From assembly GCA_037903475.1 (NCBI GenBank), contig JBAJFG010000479.1:4018001-4082000 (forward strand): 64,000 nucleotides of DNA, read 5' to 3'. Both the position numbers and the translations under genes were made by a program. The notes beneath the pieces are model-generated. The model was not told the DNA's origin. It was given only the letters and a program-made list of their open reading frames with translations, and did no database searches. This DNA comes from Ancylostoma caninum. Taxonomy: Eukaryota > Nematoda > Chromadorea > Rhabditida > Ancylostomatidae. Positions within the stretch are counted from its first letter, which is position 1; each line of letters starts with the position of its first letter. Below, piece by piece: positions 11,580 to 23,600 of the stretch.

Positions 11580-14280
11580 GACGTTTGGCCGCAATTTACC
11601 TGAAAACCGAAATCACCAAATTTGTAGAATCACCGAAGTCACCATGTTTCTTTGGATTTTCTTGGTCGGCTACTAGCGCCGCTTCCTCTTCCGCGTCCAG
11701 CTGTTCTATATGCTTCGTGGCTAGGTATGGCATCAATATACTTGTGCCTAATAGGCATTCACTGTTTGGTTGTTAGGGTAACGACCATTCCGTTCCCTAA
11801 ATGTCCTCATGAGTCATGAAAACTTGCGCTCACGTTCAAAATAAGTAATCAAGTTCGCATGTTACTTGTGTGATTAACCTTTTGGGTAGAATTACTCACT
11901 ACTATTGAAAGAATTATACTTAAGTTCAGGTAATATGGAACCGTTGCACAAATCTCATTGTCTGCTAACGTTGCTTACTGTCTTGGGAATGTAATTTACC
12001 ATATCATATCTGTGTTTCTTTTTCTTCTGCGAAATTGAGTGAATTAAGACCAAAAAGTGCCACAAATTGAAGAGAAAAATTGCCTCCTTCCTGGGACACG
12101 GTACATTATCGATTATTGGTCCGTCTTCCTCTCCAACACCAAAATCCTGACAAATCACCTCGAATTTCACCATAATTCGTAAAAATATGATATACCACCC
12201 CTACAGTTGGAAATTTAGGAAATATCGATCATTTCTAAACCATCAGTGGGACACCTGGCACGCTGATTACTGATATTTTTGAGTGAGGGCTTGGTCCCAT
12301 TGTCCTAGGTTGGCAATAGCTATCCAAGGTCAAAGGAATTTCATTTATGGTCGTTTTACCACCTTAGATCTAAATTCTAATTACAGGTACCCATTGCTGG
12401 GACGTTACTCATTATCGATTGGTAGTCACACTCCACGGAATATTCGCCGCAAATCCCGTATGACTTAGAACAATTTTGAAAATTAGCCTAAACCCGACAT
12501 TGATGCAAGCACTTCGCTAGCTCGTCAGCACAATGTCAGCTTTTCCGCCCAACTTCCCATTGATCGACGAAACGTTACAGTTTTCTATCCATGAAGGGGC
12601 GCTGATTAGGAAGTAAACCTCTTTCGTGTTAAGCCCACCTCACAAAATTATTTTTCATCTAAGATTAGTGTCCCTATCAAAAAACAACAGTCAATGTTCA
12701 AGGCTCAGCGTTATGTGAATGTTTTTGTCAGGCTATTATCGAGTTGACTTCGTTTATACTTTCTGGATGACTGCTGCAGTTTTTCCTGCGTTCTCTGCCG
12801 GAATAAACAACAAGTGCATTCTATGTGCCTTTCCCCAAGAAGGAAGTACAAGTGATTCCTTAGTTATTGAGAATTTTGTAGTTTTCAGTTGGTATGAGAA
12901 TGTCTCTCAACCTTTTATGGTTCACGTGGTGATTACTACTTGAAAAAGTGCAACGGCTTCACTTGTTTATCCATGGGAATCCTTGAACTTCCGCGTTTCA
13001 CCCGGGGCTACATCCGCTAATCGAGGCTGCGTTGATAACGTCGGCGACGGCGCGTAATCAGCGCCTAATCGCCGTATTAATTTTCATCCTTTGATAAGTG
13101 GCGTGTTAGCACTTGTAGTCGTCTTATTTTAAAAGAAAATATGGTATTTTTGACGGAAGTGGAAAATTGAATAATTTCCAGAATATTCGTAGATTTTATT
13201 TGGGGAAAAATTAACAAAAATTATTTCAAATTAGGAATATGACAGTGAAAACAGAAGAAAAAGGAGAGAAAGAAATACATATGTGTATCAAATAAAATAC
13301 ACAAGAGTTAGATATGCCAATAAACTTCATATAAATATATCAAAGATAAGAAAAAAAACGTTGTCTTGAACCCTAGCTCATTCATCTCTTTGCATCAATA
13401 TTTTCTGGATGTTTTCCAGAGGAATTTCGGAAGAAGACTCACTGCTTTTACAAAGGAGAACAATTGTTGTTACGAAAGAAATAGCATACATGTAGATTTT
13501 CCCGTTGTTTTTCCTAGGAATTTAATGAAAGTTTTCAGTGCGTGAACCTTGTGAAAAATTTCCCATTAAAGAAGAATTTGACGAACAAAGAACATTTGGA
13601 AATTTTTAGGAGAGGATTCCTGATTTTGATAGCGGAACTTTGGAAAACAAGCCGATGCTCCATTATAGAGGATTTTTTTCTGATTTTCAAGGAACTCATG
13701 AGCACCCAGTTGTTTCCCCTTGGGGTATTTTTCGAGAAAAAATGTCACTGCTCTTATGCGGGGAACATTTGTCGTTAAATCTTCGTCATGATCTACGATG
13801 CTTATAACGGTCTGTGATGTTTAGAAAATGTCATATATTTATGTACTCTCTGGAAAATCTACTTGTAATCCGTTATTGGTGGTTTCATCTCCTTTGTTCA
13901 GGCTTTTTCCTGAAAATTTTAATGCGAAACGCCGTAGCAATCAACTTTAGCCCTTATCTGTCGAAGGTTTCCAAGCTTATCTCGAACAGTGTCAGTGCTC
14001 CAGTAAAACTGCTATCGCTGAGGTTTTTCCTGGATGAGGGTGTGGGAAATTTTCCATCGAGTTCTTGTAAAGAGTGAATAAGTCTCAGTTCCAATAATTT
14101 TCACAGTAGAACTCATGGAGTTTTCATATTCTTCGCGATCTTCATGGGAATAGTTCCTGTCAGCTAGCTAGTCACTACCAGCTCGAATGATATTTGAATA
14201 ATCGTTCGAATATTCGGACCTATGTGGTATTGTAGAGACTAATACCCTGTGATGAAGTGCGAAATGAGTCGGAAAATATT
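11580..14280. other. no gene seen
   Basis: AT-rich. No exon with convincing splice sites and no recognisable protein motif on either strand. Confidence 0.4.
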
Positions 14281-14290
14281 CGGGAATCAG

Positions 14291-14365
14291 TTATTTATTT
14301 ATTTATTTATTATACGCCGAAAACATGGCGTGCTATAGGGCACGCAAAAAATTCCAAGGTTAAAA
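14291..14365 (-). mobile_element. 3' tail of a LINE-like element
   Basis: A (TTAT)n run at 14291-14312 followed by a unique stretch with ATACGCCGAAAACATGGCG. Read on the minus strand it is a short unique 3' end finishing in (ATAA)n, the layout of CR1/L2-type LINE tails. No coding part remains. Confidence 0.4.
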
Positions 14366-14369
14366 GTAA

Positions 14370-15750
14370 CCACGTGAGTAAAATAAGCAATTATGCTGGT
14401 TGTTAGATTACTCTGTAATCTCAAATACATATTCGAGTGATTGTTCGAATATTATTCGATCCGTCCAGTACTCTGCATGTGTTGGTTAGCGGTAATGTTC
14501 GGCTAGTAGCGCCATGTCCAAGTAGATTTCCTCGAAGTTCGGACCTATCTCCCCGGCTCTTTCCGCTGTCCACTATGTATCTCTCTATTGTCACAGGGCT
14601 TTTTGTTCGGCTGTTGCTGCTATTCGATCTTATGGTATTTCCCCTAAGACTTTTGTCTGTACCCTGACGACAACAGAGTTATTCTAAGTTTTTATTTTAC
14701 TATTACTTTACTGCTGACAGACAGCTGTCAGCTGAGATGACATGTTAATGGGGCGACGGCGACATTTTTCATTAGCTGGCACTGGGAACGACAAAGTGCA
14801 TGGGCGTTCACCACGCTACAACTTTCAGGAAAAGTAAAGTGGAAAACGGGATTTCAGGGGAGGAGCGTGGTCCCACACAGATTATAAATCGTAGGATATA
14901 TGACGTTTTCGAGCAAGTTACGAATAATACAAATCTCTAAAACAAATTATAAAATTACTAGCAAACAAGAAGTTCTTCTTTAAAGACAAAAACTGTAAAC
15001 AAGCCTGTAACAATCAAGCAAATAATTTTCTTTTTCTTTTTTTTATGTCGTAGTTTTTTATCAATTTCGTTTATCAACTCCTACTCCAATAATTATGCAG
15101 CATGAAGCAGCAATGGAGGGTAGGATGACAGCAATTAGGGGAGGATGTGAGCAAATTTGGAGAGATTACCTTAGACTCCGCACTCGACTTATTATTCTGT
15201 TTAGGTTGCGTGGGAGAGTATTGCTATAAGTTAAACAGCTTGAATTTTTAATAACTACACAAATTCCAATGCACGGCGTATAGTATGATAAATATACGAA
15301 AAAAAAAGAACATTCGAAAATATAAATGTTCTGCTAGTAGCCACAGGCCGAAGCGAGTGAAAAAAAAACTTTTTCGAAAGACGATTTACCGTTTCGTCCC
15401 CTGTACTTGAACGAAGGGGGAGAGGGTCCCGTTGGTGTTTACGCCACAATTCTGCTTAGCCTTAATTTTTCCGATGTGCTGCGTGAGCATACATCGGTGT
15501 TTGGCTTAATACCCGATTATTCCTATGCTCCTGCTGCAGGGGAACCCGGTTTACTCGGAATTTCGAAAACTCGTCCTTCTAATTACTTATATCATTAGAA
15601 GAACCTAAAAATTTAGCTTTTCTCCACATCAGCACCATTAAAGTGTTGTTCTTCTAACCCATACGGCACTTATGACATCCTTGTGTATTAACGTCGCCTG
15701 AGGACGAGCTTTCTCATCGCCCTAGGGTTGGTGAAGGTCGTGACTGTTGC
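14370..15750. other. no gene seen
   Basis: No exon recognised. The stretch 15105-15150 (GCAGCAATGGAGGGTAGGATG) resembles the loop of the fold-back element at 40984. Confidence 0.4.
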
Positions 15751-15755
15751 CCCAG

Positions 15756-15931
15756 GTCACCGAATCCAAACCCTCGCAGTGCAATTCCTTGCTCGATGCA
15801 TCGATGGAAAAAGATGTCCGCAAACTCGATCCATTCCACAAGTGCCAGCCGCCAGAACACAAGCTCGAGGACGAGCTTACTGACGGAACGGAGATGTCGA
15901 GATGTAGCTTGAGCTATTTGTATAGCTGTTG
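15756..15931 (+). CDS. candidate isolated coding exon
   Basis: Bounded by a GCCCCAG acceptor and a GTAAGA donor, 176 nt, phase 0 in and phase 2 out. The peptide is hydrophilic and acidic (VTESKPSQCNSLLDASMEKD, then LEDELTDGTEMSRC) with C-ending codons typical of real exons. No family was recognised. Its phase does not fit the 16940 or 17456 exons, so it is either an exon of another transcript or not used with them. The minus-strand frame over the same DNA looks like a shadow. Confidence 0.3.
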
Positions 15932-16664
15932 GTAAGAGGATGACCTGTTGTTTGTTCGAACAGCTCGGAATGTGGAAATTTTCGATAGCTAGAGGTAAAC
16001 CATTCAGTGAGCGCCAAAATTCGTTCATTCGTATATTCAAAGGAAAGCTTCAAATACAATTCCATTATATACATGCTGGTACCGACAACCGGTTACAATG
16101 CGAGTTGATGCTCATCTTGTGCGTTCCACGGCGAACGATAGCTGGAGAAACGCCAGAGAAGTAGAGGACACAGGAAAGTGCACAGCAGTTGAAGAGGGTG
16201 GCGAGAAAGGCACACAATTTGTATGAGTACTCAAATATCGCCGCGTTTGAAACAGGCGATTGAACGCTTATTTTTCCTTTCTTATTCTTGAAAAGTTATA
16301 AAATCACTTTTACCCCTTTGTTTCTGTATTTTTTGAAATCTTTCTAAAAATTGCGGAAGAAAATCAGAATTCTTGTCCTTATTTTTTTTTGTGAAAACAT
16401 TTGGAGTTTTTCCGATGAGACGTTTCCGATGAGACGTTTCAGGGAAAAACTTGTTGAAGAGAATTGTCATTTCATTGTTGCTCTTTTCTAATTAACATTA
16501 CCATTGTATCGAGTTTTTTTTACCTATTTCAGTCACATGTGCAACGATCACTTTTTAGACATGATTGGTTAACGGATTAGCGAAATCTGGTATTTTTGCG
16601 CTCATAGCTCCGTTCTTTCCACTGCAAACTTCATCACTTAATTTTGCTGTATTTGTATTCTCTC

Positions 16665-16760
16665 TATCCCTCTCCATTCTCTTTCTCTCTCTCTCTCACC
16701 CTGCTCTCTCTTCCTCTGTCTGCCAGTCTGTCTATCTTTTTCTCTTTCCATGTATTTGTC
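16665..16760. repeat. CT-rich simple repeat
   Basis: Degenerate (CT)n tract, including CTTTCTCTCTCTCTCTC. Confidence 0.8.
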
Positions 16761-16939
16761 CCTCTGTGCCCCGCTCTACCATATTACCTCCGTCACAAGT
16801 AATCTAAAATTGAAAAACCCTTGAAAGAAAATAGTAGTGAGCGGTTCCAGGAAAATTTCCGTCGACTCCCAGGAAATTTCCGCCAATTCTTTGTGTTTTT
16901 TTCTGCGTAACTCTGTGCAAGTGTCGTTGGTTTCATCAG

Positions 16940-17031
16940 GATTAATTGCCTCACTACAAGCGACAGGTGATTTATCTGAAAGTGACGTCGCGCCGCAGTT
17001 GGAAAAAGCCATTGAGCATTGGGAATTGCCG
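16940..17031 (+). CDS. candidate linker exon of the synaptotagmin-like gene
   Basis: Acceptor TTTCATCAG, then two bases completing a codon and 30 codons (LIASLQATGDLSESDVAPQL, EKAIEHWELP), then a weak GTTTTT donor in phase 0. It joins in phase to the candidate exon at 8016 and to the firm exon at 17456. The content (acidic, helix-forming) suits the linker between membrane segment and C2A. The weak donor and the frame running on to a stop at 17052 keep confidence modest. Confidence 0.4.
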
Positions 17032-17455
17032 GTTTTTGTGCAGAACTCATAAATTACTAATTAGTATGGGAGCGAAATACACCTAGTAAGTAAGAAAAGC
17101 TGTTAAATCTAGCCTGAACTCAGGGGGAACTCCTTCGAGCTCTCTTTCTCCAGGGATCTCGTATGTTTTGTGGATAATGAAGGCTTTTTAAGCCGTTGGA
17201 AAGACGATAACATCGTCGGCTAAGCTACCCAACGACAATTGCGCCGTATTGTATCCTTGTTTTGAGAATTATACCGATGACGTCATTGTAATGGCAGCAT
17301 TTCGCATCATGGGGCAATTAAAGCTGCCCAAGGATCCATTAATGTTGCCTCCATAGCTGGGTATCTATAGCCACATAAAAATATGGGAAGAACTGGAAAA
17401 GGGAGGGAAAATAGTGAAAAAGAGGATTGCACGATATTCTGTTGTTCTATTTCAG

Positions 17456-17620
17456 TACCAAGCTTCGACTCAGAAAACTGTAGGTGTCGGTGCTGTGCCG
17501 TCGTTCACCTCACGAACACTTGCGGTTCAACCGGATGGTGTCGACTCGTCCGAAGTGCTCGAAGCTCTACAATATGGCGAAATTCGTGCTCGAATCGACT
17601 ACGATTTCTCTCAGAACAAG
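17456..17620 (+). CDS. synaptotagmin-like gene: linker and C2A strand 1 exon
   Basis: Acceptor CTATTTCAG, donor GTACTT, 55 codons in phase 0. The first part is a low-complexity linker ([14 protein letters not shown]); the end, [18 protein letters not shown], is the first beta strand of C2A. Confidence 0.9.
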
Positions 17621-20600
17621 GTACTTATGCGTCCTTTAAGTATAAAAAATTAAATATTCAAAATTCGTCATTTAAAGTTCACAAATGGATGAAAAACATA
17701 CATTCGAGGATCAACATGACCTTTCCATGACGAGTGTATGTTTTCATCGCGTGCCTCGTTTAGCCTAATTACCAATTTCGACCTCATTTCGGCTGAGCAC
17801 TTCGTCAGCGGTCAGCGGCTAAGCCGCTTGCCACCACCGCGGACCGGCAGCACTCATAATGCTAATGATAACGAAGCGACGTTGTGACTCGCAGCCAAAC
17901 AAAGCACCAATTTCACCTATGGCAACCATGGGACGGGACGACAGCGGATCTATGTGCACTTCTAGCGCGCGCGGCTCTTTGAAGCTGTGAAAGGCTACTG
18001 ACTCGCGGGCCGTTTCTGCAGGGACGCGACGTTTTTTCCTGGATAACCGCCTTTGTAGCCGCCACAAATTCAGCTGCTACCACCGAGGCGCAGCAATTAA
18101 CCATCGGCGCTTCGATGCCATTTGCTCCAATTTGATGGGTTTTCTGGAGAATTTAGGCTGTCCCCAGAGAAATGTAACAATTTCTTCAGCGCTTCAACAA
18201 AGACATGGGTGGTCATGGTCCTTCTAGAGTTCTATGAATTGCCTCGCTAATTTCCTGGAAAACCTTCGGGTTTATATGTATGTGGAGGGGAGGAGTTTCT
18301 GAGGAAATCTTGCTGAATGATTCAATAAACTGCAATCTTGACTGTGAAACGTTCGCGAAAATCATAAACAGCTCTAAAGAAACGAAACTCGGATGAAAAT
18401 CCTTAAGATTTCTAAAATACTCCGTTCACATAATCAGCTGATCAAGGTGAAGAGGTTGATCTTTGAGCTGAACTCTCCCTATTTACCACTAGAAGTCTGG
18501 TCATATCCATTATATGGGAAAATCTGAGAATATTTATCCATAAATATTTTCTTCCTGGAATTTCGGAGAATCCCAGATTCACGTTGCTACACTGACTTCA
18601 CCACGAAAAGCGCGAAGATCCACAAAATGGATGTCTGGGATCCATTGGTGCTGTTAACTGGAGTCATCCTTCTCGGAGCTTTGACCTGTTAGGGATGGTC
18701 GCAGCGTTTTCTGGAGCATCGTGGGCAAAAAAGCCCACAAGTTGCTGCCTCCTACCAGTCACAATTCCCGTATTGTTCTGCATTCTCACCCGCACCGACC
18801 CAGGCTTTCAAGGAAATCCTCTCATATCGAGGATGAAACAGAAAAAATGAGAAGAGAAAGTAGGACAAACATTTTTCTTAGAAAATTCCAAGTTCCAAGA
18901 AGAAAAACAGTGCTAGCTCATGGCTATTTTTGCATGTGGCAAAAACTCATCATCAATTATCTCAAACATCTACATAGTGCGAGAACTGTTCCCTAAGCAC
19001 TTCCTTGAATTTTTTGTTCATATATATATAAATAGGTATGGTCTGCAGAAGAAACATCATTAGTTTATGAGTTTTACATCCAGGAATGTTTCTCTACTCT
19101 TCGAATATTCGATTTTTCGAATCATCCGAACCACTCGAATGTTCGACTATTCGAAAACTGAGAACTTTTGGGACCTCCACCAGATTTCTAGTATTCGATA
19201 TCACCACATACATAAAACTGAGCAGGCAAATAGTCTACCACTAGAATCTCGTAGAATTCGTTCCTCAGAGGGTGTTCCAAGTTCAAAGATCAAACCGTCT
19301 AAGTGAGGGTTGCCCAAAGTGTTTATCTGTTGTAGTAGAAAATCAAGTTAGGAACTTCGCCTTGAACATACCCCTCATGGGAAATTGAATTTGTCCATAA
19401 TTCCTTTCTCTATGCGGCGGAAAAGGACATTGAGGGGGTGGATTCCTTTCTTGGAAAGTGGCCAAAATGAGTCCATTCCAGGATACTCAAACGCTTGTAC
19501 TTTTGATGAATAATTAGTGCTCCACTAGTGGGATGAGTAACCGATCTGACGATTCCTGTTTCACCCATAGTTTTCTTCTTGAAATCATTTTTTAAAAAGT
19601 CCCCAGTATGATATTTCCGGCAATTCTCGATGAATCTGGAATTTTCTGGGTTTTGCGGAATTTTCTGCTGAGGCAAGGGTTAACGTTATAAATTTAAGCA
19701 CCAAAAATAGATATTATAAATTGGAATATTTAGAAACGTCAAGTAAGACATTCGTCAACAGTCCAAAAATAGAGGGTTATAGATGAGCTGGCACAATTTT
19801 TCAAATCTGTCTTACAAAGTATTTCTGAAAAATTTGCATAGCTACTAAGTAATGAACTAACCGAGCTATATTTCTCCTACGACATAACGATGATACAAAC
19901 TGCATTCACAGAACTTTTCAATACAGTATCTCTAAGAAACGTTAAGAATCGCTGAAATCTGTTTTCGTTTCATATCTAAATGCACTACGCAGCTAACGCG
20001 AGTTACCGTTTCCCGGAAGTTCTGCACGTGACCTCAAAAGTCCAACGCATTTCAAGGGCATTAACCGCTATCTGGTAAACAACCCATAAGTCTTTTCTCG
20101 TATTAATTCGGACCAGGTGACAAGCGTCCCACTAGTGCATGCGGCTGTGCAAGCGATGTTTCCAGAAATTGTGTGGAGATCCTGGGAAGAGTGGCAGATG
20201 TCCGTTTTGACCGAGGTTCCGCATTCTGCGTTCCCCACATATTTTGATTAGAGAAACTTTTTTTAGCATTCTTTTTCAATTGCCCAGTTTCATATTTTCG
20301 TCTTTCATGCAAAGGGAAAGACTTGTTCAAGGAAATCCTTCATCAAAAATCCTGTAGCTTGAAATCCTCCTATATAATACTCGGAAAATATCACTAATGG
20401 GAAATGTTTCAAATGTGTTATAGCGTTATAAAGAAAGAAACAAAAATTTCATCTATGGCCATTGCAGGACTCAACGAAATTGCCTAAAATTTCCTTGGTA
20501 TGGTTTGTTTAATGCTATGTATTCATGCATATGATACCGGAAAGAACCAGAAGAGCCAAAAATTCTTAAAATATCGCGTTTTTTTTGTCCTCAATTTTCT

Positions 20601-23600
20601 CAAGGACAATTGTAAATATACCCTAGTATCATAGTATTGTGATATAATGTAATAGTAATGTTGCAAATTTAGTCTTAAGGTATAATAAAATTATGGTATA
20701 GAATTTAGTTTGCATGCAGTGTATGGCTTCCAAGTAAGCTCCAAAAATCTGGAAAAAAGTAGCTTGCAACAGTTTTTATAGAAAATGGCAATTTATGCAC
20801 CGCAGCTGCCCTTGCAACGTGGTCGTCATTGCGGATGCAGAATAGCTTTTTTCGAATTGCTGCTCAATTTCCGTTTTGGCTCATCGACGAATGGTGTCGA
20901 TTAAGGTCCGACGCTTGATTAACCGCTGACCTTTTGCAGCTATCCGTCACGATTCTGGAGGCACATGGATTGCCGGCGATGGATCGCAACGGGATGTCGG
21001 ATCCGTACGTGAAACTGTGCATTTTGCCGGAACGAAAGCAGAAATACGAGACGAAAATCATTCGAAACTCTCTGAATCCCGTCTTCAACGAGACGTTCCT
21101 CTTTTCTGTGAGTTCTTCGTGTTTTCCGCTGACTCAGAGTTCACTGCGAGTTTATACTCGCTGTCACGAGATCGTAGCTGGTTATGAATGGCTGCGTCAG
21201 CTCATTCTCGTGGCAGATGCTCGTTGAAAATGCATACATATACATATACGGCGCGATTTTGTTGGCGACACACACACAGAAAACAAGTAGTAAGCAAGAA
21301 ATTTGTTATTCATTGAAGCGCCATGACGGCATGTCTTCAACGGCCCGCGGATGAATCGTGGATTGCGTACCCAAAGCGCGGGCCTGCAGGGGAAATTCGA
21401 TTTTTTTTCAGCTCCCTTTCAACGAGCTGCACTCGAAAACGCTGATGTTGACTGTGTACGACTATGATAGGCTGTCGAAGGATGACAAAATGGGTCAATT
21501 ATCGATCCCGTTGGAATCGATCGACTTCGGGACGACGACGGAAATCTGTCGATGTCTCTGCAAACCAGAGAACGACGATGATGTGAGTGGTTTGTGCATA
21601 ATCAGCAGAATTTCGATGAGCTCGCCGCTGTATGGCTTTTAGTGGCGGAGAAGCAAAGGGTGGGAGCGAAGTTTTTTTTTCGTGGAAAATCCATGGACCG
21701 GGTCAACGGGGGACCTAGTCAAGTCCATGAAATTTCTAGGGTTTTGACCATTTCAGTCATGGTGACTGTAGCATGTTTCTGGGTAGCCTTGTCTTGTCTC
21801 TAAAATTCTGGAAACATTTCATTCCCAGGGAATCCAGCTTTCATTGCTTGTATGGCTGATTCCTCATAGAAAAAAAACCTGAGAGGCAGCTGATACGGAA
21901 GGTAAGGCACAGAAAACGTGGCAAACTCAGAAGCCACATAACAAGTTGTCTGGTTGTCTGATTGCATCTGCAGCTTGCTCGACCCGAAGCTTGTTGACGA
22001 CTTGCTTCCGCCTTTTCTTATCGCCAAGTTGTCAGCACAAAGCTTGTCGACAAGTTGCTGCGCAGTCTTGGATTTGCCAAAACCTTTGATCAACAACTCG
22101 TTGGCAAGAGAAGGCGAAAGTAAGTTGCTAAGAAGCTTTGGGTTACGCAAGTTTCAGATGCGATTAGACAATTTCTTCTGAGGATTCTGAGAAGCTATGT
22201 GGCTCGGGGACCAGTTCTCGCTCGCTTTTTTGGGGTAGAGGAGCCGATCAATTCATGGGAAGAACATCGCTGAGATCCAGTTTTCTTTTCATAACGAGCA
22301 GCACCGCCGTTTTTAGAAACCGAGGGTTGGATGGCCTTTTTTTCTCCAAAATTCGAAGGAAAATGAAATAATTTGCGCATTATTATTTTTTGCTTGCTAT
22401 CTGTTTGATCACTAGGTAGAGCAGGCCACTAGGTTATGCTTCCTTAGAAGATAAGAATGCATAATTTTCTTAATCATTCAATGTTCCTCAATTTTCCTGA
22501 CACAGCAAGGAATCGTTGCTTTCTCAAGAAAAGTTCGAAAATTCTGGAAAATTTGCTTCCTTGTCACTGAAGTTCCTGGTACTGCTATTCCTCTCGGCTA
22601 CTGGTACTTCCTCCTCGAAATAACCCAATAAAATCGGCCAAAGGAAATGATGGCAGTCAAAAATGGCCGTGAATTTCAATTATTCAGTAGTGTGTGGGGG
22701 AAACTCAATTATATTCGGGCGCAGCAAGCTGGCGCTTTTTGCACGGGCCACATTCATGGTCGAGATTACCCTGGGTAAGCGCGTTAACATCCGTCAGATT
22801 TACCCACCATCGAAACGGGCACCAACTTGTTTACTCTGGGGCCACACACATTGAGATTACCAGGGTAAACGTGCCATTACTCCACAAACTTACCCGCCAC
22901 TAGTATGGACGTCAAAGTGTTTACCCTTGATAATCTCAATGATGCATACAGATCTTGGGTAATCTCAATATGCGGACCCATAATTAATTAGGCACACAAA
23001 AATGGGGTAAAATAGGGTAAAAATTCAGGTTCTAGATTTTCCAGAGGCTAGAAAATCCTGAAAGATTTATTTGTTGATGTTTGAAGCCTTGCACTGGCGC
23101 CTTGGAGTTGTGAAGGACCACTAATTACGCGATTTTATGGCCGTAATTACTTCGGCGCTTAAGCAGTAAATGGCGTAAATGGCGTCCAAAGCGTCGCCAT
23201 CCTTTGTCCGGAGCTGTGAATCACATAGGAAAAGGGTCATTGCTCAGAATATTGCGCTAAATTCATTCCAGACACTTTTTTCCACTCAGGACCCGCGCAC
23301 ACACAAATAATTCATCGGATTCTAATGGTATTTTTGTTTTGCAGCGTGAATCTCGCCTCGGCGACATCTGCTTCTCGACGCGATATCGTCCTGCGACCGG
23401 TACTGTCACGCTCACCATCATGGAGGCGAGGAATCTGAAAAAGATGGATGTGGGCGGATCGTCCGGTGGGTGGTTAATTTACGGATTAGAAGGAATGCGG
23501 AGCAAGAACGCCTAATGGAAAAGGCAGCTCATGGGAAAATGTTAAAATGTTTGTTGAAAAACCATAAGGGACCAGGAGTTTTTCACCGATTTGGTATTTT

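Noticed and set aside
21900..22180. Leucine-rich frames on both strands (for example [20 protein letters not shown])
   Set aside because: Reading of a CAACTT/AAGTTG-rich repetitive intron segment; no splice sites or family.
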